Of a DNA stretch of 64,000 nucleotides, positions 16,086-24,881 are shown piece after piece. Where the stretch lies: assembly GCF_035825295.1 (NCBI RefSeq), contig NZ_JAYMGI010000002.1:8375501-8439500 (forward strand). Reading direction: 5' to 3'. The notes beneath the pieces were generated by a model. The model saw only the letters and a program-made list of their open reading frames with translations. It was not told the origin of the DNA and ran no database searches. Position 1 is the first letter of the stretch. Each line of letters begins with the position of its first letter. This DNA is from Actinacidiphila sp. DG2A-62 (GTDB lineage Bacteria > Actinomycetota > Actinomycetes > Streptomycetales > Streptomycetaceae). The translations under genes and the position numbers were made by a program.

Positions 16086-17021
16086 TCACTCCACCAGTGA
16101 CAACGCGTCGCCGACGCGCAGGGTTCCGGAATGCTCGGGAATCAGATTCTGGCCGAAAAGCAGCTGCGAACCGACGTTGCGGTGCCGCGCCAGTGTCCGC
16201 AGCGGCTCCGCGCCGCGCGCCGCGGTGCGCTGGTCGGTCGTGGTCACCACGCACCGCGCGCACGGCTTGGGCACCCGGAAGACCACCTCGCCGATCCGCA
16301 CCCGCCGCCAGCCGTCCTCGGCCCAGGCGGGGGTGCCGTCGATCACCACGTTCGGCCGGAACCGGTCCATCGGCAGCGGTCCCTCGTGGGCCCGGTCGCC
16401 CGCGGCTATCAGCGTGTTGAGCGCGTCCAGCGAACCCGTCGTGGTCACCAGCAGCGGATAGCCGTCGGCCAGGCTCACCGTCTCGCCCGGCAGCGCGAAC
16501 CCCGGTTCGATCGCCCGGCGCACCGCGGGCTCGTCCAGATGCATCAGCCGCACCGGCGCGTCCAGCCACGCGCTCAGCCACCGGTCGGCCGCGGCGCCCG
16601 CGGGCAGCAGGTCGATCTTCTTCCCGAACAGCAGCACCGTCCGCAGCGGCCCCGGCGGCGGCACGGCGACGTCCAGCGGCTCGCACCCCGGCGCGGACAG
16701 CCGCAGGCCCCCGTCCGCGGCACGTCCGTCCGCGGCACGTCCGTCCGCGGGGTCCACGCCCGCCGGATGTCCGCCGCCCGTGGGCCCGTGCGGCGCGCCC
16801 GCGGCTGCCGGCTCGTCCCCGCGCCGTGCGTACACGGCCGACACCAGCGCGAGCCGCGGCTGCTCCCGCTGCGTGACCACCTTCCCCGTGTCCGCGTCCA
16901 CCAGCATCCAGCGGCGGTCCCCCGCGAGCCCCCAGGGCTCCACGGCCGCCTCCCGCACGCCGGTGGCGCGCAGCGACTTGACCGGGTACACGTGCAGCGC
17001 GCTCACCTGGGCTGTCGTCAT
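16086..17021 (-). CDS. MOSC domain protein with MOSC_N beta-barrel (mARC/YcbX-like)
   Basis: 311 residues. The N-terminal MOSC_N domain begins ALHVYPVKSLRATGV and includes GLAGDRRWMLVD. The C-terminal MOSC domain contains RFRPNVVIDG and the conserved Cys in KPCARCVVTTTD that binds the molybdenum cofactor in the YcbX/mARC group. These proteins are Mo-dependent reductases or sulfur carriers. In the middle (16718-16755) a 12-base unit ending GTCCGCGGCAC is repeated about three times, giving RAADGRAADG, a recent-looking expansion in a surface linker. A GGGGGAAG stretch lies about 8 nt before the ATG. Confidence 0.85.
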   Translation of the reverse strand: MTTAQVSALHVYPVKSLRATGVREAAVEPWGLAGDRRWMLVDADTGKVVTQREQPRLALVSAVYARRGDEPAAAGAPHGPTGGGHPAGVDPADGRAADGRAADGGLRLSAPGCEPLDVAVPPPGPLRTVLLFGKKIDLLPAGAAADRWLSAWLDAPVRLMHLDEPAVRRAIEPGFALPGETVSLADGYPLLVTTTGSLDALNTLIAAGDRAHEGPLPMDRFRPNVVIDGTPAWAEDGWRRVRIGEVVFRVPKPCARCVVTTTDQRTAARGAEPLRTLARHRNVGSQLLFGQNLIPEHSGTLRVGDALSLVE

Positions 17022-17153
17022 ACGGCCATCTTCCCCCGCGAAGGCCCCCGTTCGCTCCCCGTTCGCTCCCCGTCCGTTCCCGTCCCGGTGCCTGTCCCGG
17101 TGCCTGTCCCGGTTCCTGTCCCGTCGCGTGGTGCCGGCGGTTCCCGGTCGCCG

Positions 17154-17711
17154 TCAGCCCTGGTAGTAGCCCTGCCCCAGATTCCGCCGCGGGTACTGGT
17201 ACTGCTCCTCCGGGTGGCCGCCGGGCGCCTGCCTGGGCGGCACCGGGCGCGGCGCCACCGGGCGGGCCGCCTCGTAGCCGCCGGGCGAGGGCTGCGGCGC
17301 CTGCGCGGGGTAACCCGCCCCGTTCGGGGCCCCGTTGCCGTAGGCGGTGTAGCCGCGCGGCGCGGCGGCCTGCTGCGGGATGTACGGAGCGGGCGCCGGC
17401 TGCGGGTAGTGCGGCGGCTGCGACTGCATCTGCTGCTGCGGCGGCTGCTGGAACTGCGGCTGGTGGCTCTGAGCCGACGGGCCGGCTGGCAGGGCCGGGA
17501 GCGCCGGCGGGAGAGCGGGCAGATTCCCGCCGCCGAAGGCGTTGAAGCCCGACGGTTCGTAACCGGAGTAGGGCGAGGGAACTCGGATGGGGGCGATCTG
17601 TGGTGTGCCTCGTTCGGCGACGAGGCTGTCGTAGATCGGGGTGTCCGGGAAGGACGCAGACGAGGGGTAGCCGCCATAGCCGCCACCGTACGAACCGCGG
17701 GGGGTGGTCAT
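17154..17711 (-). CDS. DUF6643 family protein (Pro/Gln/Tyr-rich)
   Basis: 185 residues. The N-terminal third (SASFPDTPIYDSLVAERGTP, then QIAPIRVPSPY) matches a conserved Streptomyces family annotated DUF6643. The remainder is low complexity, rich in Pro, Gln and Tyr (runs such as QQPPQQQMQSQ), ending YPRRNLGQGYYQG. It has no membrane helix or enzyme motif and is probably largely disordered. No ribosome binding site is obvious before the ATG at 17711, and the upstream region is unusually AT-rich for this genome. Confidence 0.75.
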   Translation of the reverse strand: MTTPRGSYGGGYGGYPSSASFPDTPIYDSLVAERGTPQIAPIRVPSPYSGYEPSGFNAFGGGNLPALPPALPALPAGPSAQSHQPQFQQPPQQQMQSQPPHYPQPAPAPYIPQQAAAPRGYTAYGNGAPNGAGYPAQAPQPSPGGYEAARPVAPRPVPPRQAPGGHPEEQYQYPRRNLGQGYYQG

Positions 17712-17917
17712 GGGCCATAAGTTAAGCCCACGATGTGGTCGTTGGGGAGACCGATTAGAAGGTTGTTTTGCGTGCAGTGAGTTACCCTCGGCCTCCAATA
17801 TGAGCGAATCCGAGGAAATCGGTCGGCGCCTCATGATGTGATCAGGTAAAACGCAGGCCACGAGGGCGTCGCCGGGGGCCCGTACCCGCCGGTACGCCGC
17901 CGCCCGGGGGGAGTCGC
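17712..17917. promoter_or_regulatory. AT-rich divergent promoter region
   Basis: This 206-bp space between the DUF6643 gene (-) and the TerD-family gene (+) is distinctly richer in A and T than its surroundings (for example ATTAGAAGGTTGTTTTGCGT at 17754-17773 and ATATGAGCGAATCC near 17799). It probably holds both promoters. I cannot define exact -35 and -10 elements. Confidence 0.5.
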
Positions 17918-19207
17918 ATGACGCTGCGCAAGGGGGAGAACATCCCGCTGCCGACGACGGCGGTACGGCTGGAGTTCGAGCGCCGCGCCGAGCCGGGAAC
18001 GCCGGCCACCGACGTCTGCGCGCTGCTGCTCGGCGCGGACGGCACGGCCCTCGGCGGCGGCGCCCTGGTCCACCGCGCCGCGCCGCGGCACAGCGGCGGC
18101 GCGGTCCGGTACGACGGCGCCGCGGTCCGGGCCGGAACGGCCGTCGACGCCCTCGCCGCCGACCTCGCGGCGCTGCCCGCGGGAGCCGAGCGCGTCGTGC
18201 TGTTCGCCCGCGGCGACGGCGGGGCCTTCCGCGACGTGCGGGAGATGCGGGTGCGAGTGCTGGCCGCGCCGGCCGCTGCGGGCGGTCCGGGCGGTCCGGG
18301 CGGTCCGGGCGGTCCGGGCGGCGAGGAGATCGCCCGGTTCGACTGCGGCGAGGCGGGCGCGGAGACCGCGTACGTGCTCGGCGAGTGCTACCGCCGCGGC
18401 GGCGGCTGGCGGTTCCGGGCGATCGGGCAGGGGTACGAGGCCGGGCTGCCCGCGCTGGCCGCGGCGTACGGACTGGGCGCCGACGAACTGCCGCCGCCGG
18501 CAGGGCCGTCCGCGCCGGCCGCGCCCGGACCGGCGCCCGCTGCCGAGCCGCGGTCCGCGCAGCCGCCGCCCGCGCCCGCGCCCACCCTCGCTTCCGCCCC
18601 TGCCCCCGTCGCGCTGACCAAGGTCACGCTGACCAAGGCCGCGCCGGCCGTCTCGCTCGCCAAGCAGGGCGGTACCTCCGGAGCCCTGCGGGTCAGCCTC
18701 AACTGGCAGTCGGCCAAGCGCCGTTGGGGAGGAGCGCAGGTCGACCTCGACCTGTGCGCGCTGTTCGAGCTGACCGACGGCAGCAAGGGCGTGGTGCAGG
18801 CGCTCGGGCGCGCCTTCGGCTCGTACCACCGGCCGCCGTTCCTGCTCCTGGACGGCGACGACCGGGCCGGCGGCAGCGGCGAGAACATGACCCTCAACCT
18901 CGACCACGCCGAGCGCTTCCGGCGGGTGCTGTTCTTCGTGACGATCTATCAGGGCGCGCGCAGCTTCGCCGGGCTGCACGCCACCGTGACGCTGCACCCC
19001 CAGCACGGCGCCCCGATCGACTTCGCCCTCGACGAGTGCACCGACGCCTCCACCGTGTGCGCGCTGGCCCTGCTGGTGCGGGAGGGGCCCGACCTGGTGG
19101 TCCGGCGCGAGGCCCGCTATCTGGTGCCCCGGCGCGGCATCAGCCCGCAGCGCACGGTGGACTACGCGTACGGCTGGGGGCTCACTTGGCGGCCCGGCCG
19201 TAAGTGA
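17918..19207 (+). CDS. TerD/TerA family stress protein
   Basis: 429 residues. The N-terminal part starts MTLRKGENIPLP as in TerD-fold proteins. The C-terminal half (about residues 245-429) is a TerA/TerD-like Ca-binding beta-sandwich, with LNWQSAKRRWGGAQVDLDLCALFEL, GENMTLNLDH and VVRREARYLVPRRG. An Ala/Pro-rich linker with a four-fold Gly-Gly-Pro repeat (from 9-bp units at 18285-18318) lies between the halves. Family members are linked to tellurite, phage and envelope stress, often in ter operons, but here the gene stands alone. GGGGGGAG precedes the ATG. The 3' end overlaps the convergent glycosyltransferase by 26 bp. Confidence 0.82.
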   Translation: MTLRKGENIPLPTTAVRLEFERRAEPGTPATDVCALLLGADGTALGGGALVHRAAPRHSGGAVRYDGAAVRAGTAVDALAADLAALPAGAERVVLFARGDGGAFRDVREMRVRVLAAPAAAGGPGGPGGPGGPGGEEIARFDCGEAGAETAYVLGECYRRGGGWRFRAIGQGYEAGLPALAAAYGLGADELPPPAGPSAPAAPGPAPAAEPRSAQPPPAPAPTLASAPAPVALTKVTLTKAAPAVSLAKQGGTSGALRVSLNWQSAKRRWGGAQVDLDLCALFELTDGSKGVVQALGRAFGSYHRPPFLLLDGDDRAGGSGENMTLNLDHAERFRRVLFFVTIYQGARSFAGLHATVTLHPQHGAPIDFALDECTDASTVCALALLVREGPDLVVRREARYLVPRRGISPQRTVDYAYGWGLTWRPGRK

Positions 19208-20495
19208 GGCCGTCCCCGGCGTCCGCCCCGTCCTCGGCCCCGGCGGCTTCCGCCGCCTGTCCGTCCTCGCGCACCGGCCGGTCGTAGGTCCGGCCCTTCC
19301 ACGCCGCGCCCCGGCCGCGGTAGTGCTGCACCGCGGAGTCGACCGTCATCAGCAGGTAGAGCGCCGCCGTGTACGGCAGCAGCGGCGCGAGCCACCACGG
19401 CTGGCCGTAGTACCGCAGCATCGGCAGGTACGTGCCAGGCCATCACCGCCCACGCGGCCAGGCCCAGCGCCGCGACCGGCCACGCCCCGGCGACCGCGCC
19501 GCCCACCGCCGCGACCGGCGGCACCAGGTAGATCAGCGCCAGGCCCAGCACCGTCCCGGCCAGCACCGCGGGGTTGTGCCGCAGCTGGGCGTACGCGCTG
19601 CGCGAGACCATCCGCCACAGTTCGCGCAGGTCCGGGTACGGCCGCACGCTGTCCACCTGCTCGGCCAGCCCCAGCCAGATCCGCCCGCCGGACCGCTTGA
19701 CCGCGCGGGCCAGCGCCACGTCGTCGATCACCGACTGCCGGATCGACTCCGGCACACCGGCCGCGACCGCCGCGCCGTCGCGCAGCAGCACGCACCCACC
19801 GGCCGCGGCGGCGGTACGGCCGCCCGGCCGGTTGATCCAGCGGAACGGGTAGAGCTGCGCGAAGAAGTACACGAACGCGGGCACGATCAGCCGCTCCCAG
19901 CCGGTCTCCACCCGCAGCCTGGCCATCTGGGACACCATGTCCAGGCGGTTGCCGCGGGCCGCGGCGACCAGGTCGCGCAGGCTCCGCGGCCGGTGGGCGA
20001 TGTCGGCGTCGGTCAGCAGCAGGAAGTCGGGCGCCGTCCGCTGCCGGGCGAGCGCGATGCCGTGGCGCACCGCCCACAGCTTGCCGGTCCACCCCGCGGG
20101 CGGCTCGCCGGGCGAGGTCACCGTCAGCGGCAGCCCGCCGTGCCGCTCGGCCAGCTCCCGGGCCAGCGCGCCGGTGCCGTCCGTGGACCCGTCGTCCACC
20201 AGCACGATCTCCGCGCGGCCCGGGTACTCCTGGGCCAGCAGCGACGTCAGGCTCAGCGGCAGCACCTCGGCCTCGTCCCTGGCGGGCACCACGACGGCGA
20301 CCGACGGCCAGCCGTCCGCGCCCTCGCCCGCCACGGGCTCCCGCGCCGGCCCCCGGCCCGCGGGCCGGCCGCCCGCGGGTCCGCGGCCACCGGAGGCAGC
20401 CGCACGTCCGTACGCCAGAACCCGCCCTGGGCCGTCAGCAGCCACAGCCACGCGGCCAGGGACACCGCCGCCACCACGATCGTCGTCAACGTCAC
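19182..20495 (-). CDS. HpnB-like family 2 glycosyltransferase, reading frame interrupted twice
   Basis: The parts together match the hopanoid-associated glycosyltransferase HpnB: an N-terminal membrane helix and QGGFWRTDVRLPP, a GT2 domain (VAVVVPARDE, VDDGSTDGTG, LLTDADIAH, VIDDVALARAVKR), membrane helices, and a tail with MLRYYGQPWWLAPLLPY. They lie in two frames. The N-terminal segment from GTG 20495 and the C-terminal segment after about 19434 share one frame, while the long middle is in another. The first shift fits one missing base in the C5 run at 20350-20354 or nearby. The second fits one extra base at about 19434, where removing a G gives AWTYLPMLRYY. Either an assembly error or a pseudogene. 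Confidence 0.7.
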
Positions 20496-20594
20496 CCCGG
20501 CAGTCTGCCGCACGCCCGCCCGCGCGGCGCACGTGACGCCGCTGTCACCCCCGGACCGGAGCGGCGCGCGCCCCGGCAGCGCGGGCGCCCCGGT

Positions 20595-20600
20595 TAGAGT
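20595..20600 (+). promoter_or_regulatory. TAGAGT -10 element, probable leaderless start
   Basis: TAGAGT is followed by 7 nt (GGGCGCC) and the GTG at 20608, with no Shine-Dalgarno sequence in between. Confidence 0.55.
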
Positions 20601-20607
20601 GGGCGCC

Positions 20608-21426
20608 GTGAAGATCGGCTTCGTGGACTCCGGAATCGGCCTGCTGGCCGCCGCGGCGGCCGTGCGGCGGCTGCGCGCGGACGCCCACCTCGTCCTGTCC
20701 TCGGACCCGGCGGGCATGCCGTGGGGGCCGCGCGCCCCGCAGGACGTGACCGCCCGCGCCCTGGCCTGCGCCCGGGCCGCCGCCGACGAGGGCCTCGACG
20801 CGCTGATCGTCGCCTGCAACACCGCCTCTGTGCACGCGCTGCCCGCGCTGCGCGCCGCGTTCGAGCCCGGCCTGCCGGTCGTCGGCACCGTCCCGGCGAT
20901 CAAGCCCGCCGCGGCCCGGCACTCCGCGGTCGCCATCTGGGCCACCCCCGCCACCACCGGCAGCCCGTACCAGCGCGGTCTGATCGCCGAGTTCGGCAAC
21001 GGCGCGGACATCACCGAGGTGCCCTGCCCGGGCCTGGCCGACGCCGTCCAGCACGCCGACGCCGACGCCGTGCGCGCCGCCGTCGAGGCAGCCGCCGCGC
21101 TCACCCCCGCGGGCGTGGGAGCGGTCGTCCTCGGCTGCACCCACTACGAGCTGGTCCGCTCCCGCATCGCCGAGGCCGTACCGGGCGCCGAGCTGTACGG
21201 CTCCGCCGACGCCGTCGCCGCCCAGGCGCTGCGCCGTCTGGTGGGCGCCGGCGCCGTGGGTTCCGGCTCCGGCACGCAGCCCGGCGCCGCGCCCGGCGGG
21301 TCTCCGGACGCCCCCGCCGTCGGCGCCGTCGACGTGCTGCTCGGCGGCCGCCGCGCCGCCATGCCCGAGGCCGCGCTCGGCTACCCGGAAGGCGCCGCGC
21401 TGGCGGGTTCCCCCGCGACGGCGTGA
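20608..21426 (+). CDS. Aspartate/glutamate racemase family protein
   Basis: 272 residues from GTG 20608. It starts KIGFVDSGIGLLAAAAAVR and carries the two catalytic cysteines of the family in ACNTAS (about residue 72) and GCTHYEL (about residue 177). It resembles MurI glutamate racemase, but the glycine-rich start is SGIGLL in place of the usual SGVGGL and the C-terminal tail is an Ala/Gly-rich extension. So it may be a second amino-acid racemase and not the essential MurI. It is followed at 46 bp by a membrane protein gene that seems to have its own promoter. Confidence 0.85.
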   Translation: MKIGFVDSGIGLLAAAAAVRRLRADAHLVLSSDPAGMPWGPRAPQDVTARALACARAAADEGLDALIVACNTASVHALPALRAAFEPGLPVVGTVPAIKPAAARHSAVAIWATPATTGSPYQRGLIAEFGNGADITEVPCPGLADAVQHADADAVRAAVEAAAALTPAGVGAVVLGCTHYELVRSRIAEAVPGAELYGSADAVAAQALRRLVGAGAVGSGSGTQPGAAPGGSPDAPAVGAVDVLLGGRRAAMPEAALGYPEGAALAGSPATA

Positions 21427-21458
21427 CGCGGGACGCTGCCGTTCCGCCGGAGGATGAG

Positions 21459-21464
21459 TACGCT
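21459..21464 (+). promoter_or_regulatory. TACGCT -10 element, probable leaderless start
   Basis: TACGCT is separated by 7 nt (TCGTCCC) from the ATG at 21472. An in-frame ATG at 21454 has GGAGG directly abutting it, too close to act as its ribosome binding site. Confidence 0.6.
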
Positions 21465-21471
21465 TCGTCCC

Positions 21472-22017
21472 ATGACGGACGCCTCCCAGCCGGAGACCGG
21501 CGCGTCCCGTGAGTGGACGGGCCGAGCCGACAACCGTATCCAGTGGGTGCTCGCAGCGGCGGGCGCCGCCTGCCTCGCGCTCGGCATCCTGCTCGCCGTC
21601 GAGGGGCCCGACCGGTCGGGCCTCGCGCCGCTGGTGATGTCGGTGGTGGGCTGCCTCACCGTCGGCCTGCTGGTGCTGTTCGGCACGATCGCCTTCACCC
21701 ACGTGCACGTACGGATCGACCGCGACGCGGTGCTGGTCCGGTGCGGGCACATCGGGGTGCCACGGCGGCGGATCCCGCTGGACCAGGTCAGCAGCGCGCA
21801 GCTGGTGCCGCTGGTGAGTCCCCGTGGCTGGGGCGGCTGGGGCTACCGCTGGCGGCCCGAGAAGGGGACGGCGGTCGTGGTGCGCCGGGGCCCCGGGGTG
21901 GTCTTCGAGCTGATCGGCGGCCAGCACAGGTTCACGGTGACGGTCGACGACGCGGAGGGGGCGGTGGAGATGATCCGCGACCTCCTGCTCCTGCGCACGC
22001 GCCCCGGCCGGGCGTAG
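21472..22017 (+). CDS. Two-helix membrane protein with PH-like domain
   Basis: 181 residues from ATG 21472. After a short N-terminus (EWTGRADNRIQW) two membrane helices lie at about residues 25-43 and 53-72. They are followed by a cytoplasmic beta-rich domain (HVHVRIDRDAVLVRCGHIGVP, then RRIPLDQVSSAQLV) of the bacterial PH-like type, with RGPGVVFELIGG and an end helix VEMIRDLLLLR. Function unknown. The gene sits between a racemase and a Nudix gene, and all three have apparent leaderless promoters, so it need not share their role. Confidence 0.75.
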   Translation: MTDASQPETGASREWTGRADNRIQWVLAAAGAACLALGILLAVEGPDRSGLAPLVMSVVGCLTVGLLVLFGTIAFTHVHVRIDRDAVLVRCGHIGVPRRRIPLDQVSSAQLVPLVSPRGWGGWGYRWRPEKGTAVVVRRGPGVVFELIGGQHRFTVTVDDAEGAVEMIRDLLLLRTRPGRA

Positions 22018-22059
22018 GGACCGTCGTCCGGATCTCCGCGGCGGCGTCGCCCCGCCCCG

Positions 22060-22065
22060 TAGGCT
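22060..22065 (+). promoter_or_regulatory. TAGGCT -10 element, probable leaderless start
   Basis: TAGGCT is separated by 6 nt (CGGGCC) from the ATG at 22072, with no ribosome binding site between. Confidence 0.6.
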
Positions 22066-22071
22066 CGGGCC

Positions 22072-22560
22072 ATGGCGATTCCCCAGTTCATCCAGGACAT
22101 CCGCGCGAAGGCGGGCGACACCCTGCTGTTCCTGCCCGGCGTGGTGATGGTGGTCTTCGACGACCAGGGCCGCATCCTGCTCAACCGGCGTGCCGACACC
22201 GGGCGCTGGGCGCTGATCAGCGGGATCCCCGACCCGGGCGAGCAGCCCGCGCAGGCCGCGGTGCGCGAGATCGAGGAGGAGACCGGGGTGTCGGCCGTCG
22301 TCGAGCGGGTGCTGAGCGTCTTCACCAACGAGCCGGTGGTCTACCCCAACGGCGACCACGCGCAGTACATCGACATCGTGCTGCAGTGCCGCGCGGTCGG
22401 CGGCCGGGCGCGGGTCAACGACGACGAGTCGCTGGACGTGCGCTGGTTCGCCCTCGACGAACTGCCGCCGCTCGGCCCGATCGCGCGCAGCCGCATCGAC
22501 CTGGCGCGCGCCGACCGGCCCACCTGGTTCGTCCCCGCGCAGCCCCCGGCCGCCCGCTGA
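22072..22560 (+). CDS. Nudix hydrolase
   Basis: 162 residues. The Nudix box is complete: G-x5-E-x7-REIEEETG around residues 50-72 (SGIPDPGEQPAQ, AVREIEEETG). The preceding strand LLNRRADTGRWALISG and the later DESLDVRWFALDEL are typical of pyrophosphatases acting on NDP-linked substrates, and the exact substrate cannot be read. A strong terminator follows 6 bp after the stop, so the gene is probably monocistronic. Confidence 0.92.
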   Translation: MAIPQFIQDIRAKAGDTLLFLPGVVMVVFDDQGRILLNRRADTGRWALISGIPDPGEQPAQAAVREIEEETGVSAVVERVLSVFTNEPVVYPNGDHAQYIDIVLQCRAVGGRARVNDDESLDVRWFALDELPPLGPIARSRIDLARADRPTWFVPAQPPAAR

Positions 22561-22566
22561 GGTCCC

Positions 22567-22602
22567 GGCCGCCCCTCCCGCCGGCCGACGGGAGGGGCGG
22601 CC
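22567..22602 (+). terminator. Terminator hairpin after the Nudix gene
   Basis: Perfect 14-bp arms at 22567-22580 and 22589-22602 around an 8-nt loop. Confidence 0.8.
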
Positions 22603-22704
22603 CGCGCGCGGACGCCGCCGCCATGTCACAGCCTCCGCCGCTGCCCGCCTCCCAGGGGCGGACAACGGAATCGAGCCGCGGACATCCGCGGCGAGGAGGC
22701 GAAC

Positions 22705-24438
22705 GTGCACAAGTTGCGGGGCAACCCGTGGGCGACGCTGGCGGTGCTGTCCCTCGGGTTCTTCATGACGCTGCTCGACCTGACCATCGTCACCATCGCC
22801 ATCCCCGACATGGTCGGCGGCCTGGACGCGTCGCTCGACCAGATCCTGTGGATCGGCAACGCCTACACGCTCGCGCTCGCCGTCCTGATGATCACCTCGG
22901 GACGGCTGGGCGACCTCATCGGCAAGCGCGACCTCTTCCTGTACGGCGTCGCGCTGTTCACCGTGGCCAGTCTGGCCTGCGGCCTGGCCGGCGATCCCGC
23001 CCAGCTGATCGCCTTCCGCGCGGTCCAGGGCGTGGGCGCGGCGATGCTGCTGCCGCAGACCCTGTCGCTGGTCGTGGACGTCTTCCCGCCCGGCAGGCGG
23101 GGCGCCGCGCTGGGCATCTGGGGCGTCGTCGCGGGCGTGTCCGGGGCCGCGGGGCCGACCGTGGGCGGACTGCTGGTCACCCGGCTGGAGTGGCGGTGGA
23201 TCTTCTTCGTCAACGTGCCGATCGGAGTGCTCACCGTGATCGGCGCGGCACTGTGGCTGCCGCGCCCGGTACGGGCGGTGCGGCACCGGTTCGACCTGAC
23301 GGGCGTGGCGCTGTCCTCGGTCGCGCTGGTCCTGCTGTCGCTCGGGCTGATCGAGGGCGAGCGGTACCACTGGAACGGCTGGATCCGGGCGGCGCTCGGC
23401 GCCTCGGCGGTGGTGGCCGTGGTGTTCCTCGCGCAGCAGCGCCGGCGGCAGGACGCCGAGCCCCTGGTGCCGTTCGCGCTGTTCAAGGAGCGCAACTTCA
23501 CCCTGATGAACGTCGTCGCGGTCGCCATCGCCTTCGGCATCGTGGGCCTGTCCCTGCCGCTCACGATCTATCTGCAGTCCGTGCTCGGCTACAGCGCGCA
23601 GAAGGCCGGGCTGGTGCTGCTGTCGCTGTCCCTCGGGACCTTCGTGACGGCCGGGCCCGCCGCGGTGCTCGCCGAGCGGCTGAGCGGCCGGTGGATCCTC
23701 ACCGGCGGCCTGTCGCTGTTCGCCGGCGGGCTCGGATGGATCGTGGCGGTCGCCGACGTCGGCGGGGGTTGGACGTCGATCGCCGTGCCGCTGTTCGTGA
23801 TGGGCGTGGGCGCCGGATGCACCTTCGCGCCCATGGCCGCCGAGGTGATGCGCAACGTGCCGCCCCGCCTGACCGGCGCCGCCTCCGGCGTCAACAACGC
23901 GCTGCGGCAAGTGGGTTCGGTGCTGGCCGGCGCGGTGGTGGGCGCGGTGCTCCAGGAGCGGCTGGTCGTCTCGCTGAGGGAACAGGCCGAGCGGCGGTCC
24001 GCCGGGCTGCCGCCGGCCTACCGCTCCTCCTTCGTGCGCGGTTTCGAGGGCGCGGCCCGGCACCTGGACGTGGCCGGCGGCGGCTCCACCGCGCCCCGGC
24101 CGCCCGCCGGGATGCCCGCTGCCCAGGCGCACCGGCTCCAGGACACGGCGGCGGCGGTCTTCGGCCACGGCTTCGTCGACGCCATGCGCCCCACGATGCT
24201 CGTCGCGGTGGTGGTGACCGGGCTGGGCGCGCTGTCCTGCCTGCTGGTGCGGCGGTTCGAGGGCGCGTCGGCCAATCCGCACGGGCTGCCCATGACCGAG
24301 GCCGAGATCGCGGCGGCGGAGGAGGCGGAGGAGGCGAAGGCGGCGACGGCTGAGGAGGCGGCGACGGCTGATGAGACGGCGGCGGCGACGGCGCGGCCGG
24401 GCGCGGTCGGGCCGGCGGCCGTCGACGGACGGACGTGA
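22705..24438 (+). CDS. DHA2-type MFS drug:H+ antiporter (14 TM, EmrB/QacA-like)
   Basis: 577 residues from GTG 22705 with GAGGAGG upstream. The first helix ends in MTLLDLTIVTIAIPDM and motif A appears as GRLGDLIGKRDLF. GVVAGVSGAAGPTVGG is the antiporter motif C region, and MLLPQTLSLVVDVFPP is typical of the 14-helix DHA2 branch. The C-terminal 45 residues are Ala/Glu/Thr-rich repeats (short AAEEAEEAKAAT units). No regulator is adjacent. Substrate unknown, efflux of toxic organic compounds is the family role. Confidence 0.9.
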   Translation: MHKLRGNPWATLAVLSLGFFMTLLDLTIVTIAIPDMVGGLDASLDQILWIGNAYTLALAVLMITSGRLGDLIGKRDLFLYGVALFTVASLACGLAGDPAQLIAFRAVQGVGAAMLLPQTLSLVVDVFPPGRRGAALGIWGVVAGVSGAAGPTVGGLLVTRLEWRWIFFVNVPIGVLTVIGAALWLPRPVRAVRHRFDLTGVALSSVALVLLSLGLIEGERYHWNGWIRAALGASAVVAVVFLAQQRRRQDAEPLVPFALFKERNFTLMNVVAVAIAFGIVGLSLPLTIYLQSVLGYSAQKAGLVLLSLSLGTFVTAGPAAVLAERLSGRWILTGGLSLFAGGLGWIVAVADVGGGWTSIAVPLFVMGVGAGCTFAPMAAEVMRNVPPRLTGAASGVNNALRQVGSVLAGAVVGAVLQERLVVSLREQAERRSAGLPPAYRSSFVRGFEGAARHLDVAGGGSTAPRPPAGMPAAQAHRLQDTAAAVFGHGFVDAMRPTMLVAVVVTGLGALSCLLVRRFEGASANPHGLPMTEAEIAAAEEAEEAKAATAEEAATADETAAATARPGAVGPAAVDGRT

Positions 24439-24538
24439 CGGGCCGTCATATGTGCTCTGGCCAGGGCGTTGTGTCAGTGGCGGGAGGTAAAATCGACAGT
24501 GTTCGAAAGGGTTGGCCGACGCCTTCTGGAGGATGACG

Positions 24539-24811
24539 ATGGCCGTTGCCGCACTGCCGCTGCCCCTGCCCCCGACCAGGTCCCTGCCCAAGAAGCCGCT
24601 GCCCGCCGGACGGCCGCGCGAGTGGTACATCGCGCACAACCGGCGGCTGAAGACGATGCGCCTGGCGATCGCCCTGCTCGACTCGGGCGTCTACGAGCCG
24701 GCTCAGGCCGGTGACCGGCGGATACGCGCGACCGCCGAGCGGATCGGCGTGCACCGGCCGTCCGACGTCACGTGCCGGATGGTCCGCTCGATGATGGCCT
24801 ACGGTCGCTGA
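24539..24811 (+). CDS. Small conserved actinobacterial protein, 90 residues
   Basis: The ATG at 24539 is chosen because GGAGG (24528-24532) lies 6 nt upstream. The protein has a Pro/Leu-rich start and a helical basic core (REWYIAHNRRLKTMRLAIALL, then GVYEPAQA and IRATAERIGVHRPSDVTCRMV). This looks like a small DNA- or RNA-binding helical fold similar to short conserved Streptomyces hypotheticals, but no family function is known to me. TAAAAT at 24488-24493 is a possible -10 element. A strong terminator follows the stop. Confidence 0.72.
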   Translation: MAVAALPLPLPPTRSLPKKPLPAGRPREWYIAHNRRLKTMRLAIALLDSGVYEPAQAGDRRIRATAERIGVHRPSDVTCRMVRSMMAYGR

Positions 24812-24829
24812 CCTGCCTTCCTCCGGTTT

Positions 24830-24870
24830 CCGGCCCCCTCCGCCCGCCGCGCCGCGGCGGAGGGGGCCGG
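24830..24870. terminator. Bidirectional terminator hairpin
   Basis: CCGGCCCCCTCCGC (24830-24843) pairs with GCGGAGGGGGCCGG (24857-24870) across a 13-nt loop, between converging ends at 24811 (+) and 24882 (-). Confidence 0.8.
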
Positions 24871-24881
24871 AGCGCCTCGGC

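Noticed and set aside
17760..17800. BldD-type binding site (AGTGAGTTACC) upstream of DUF6643
   Set aside because: The second half-site deviates from TCACC and there is no supporting context, so it is not reported as a feature.
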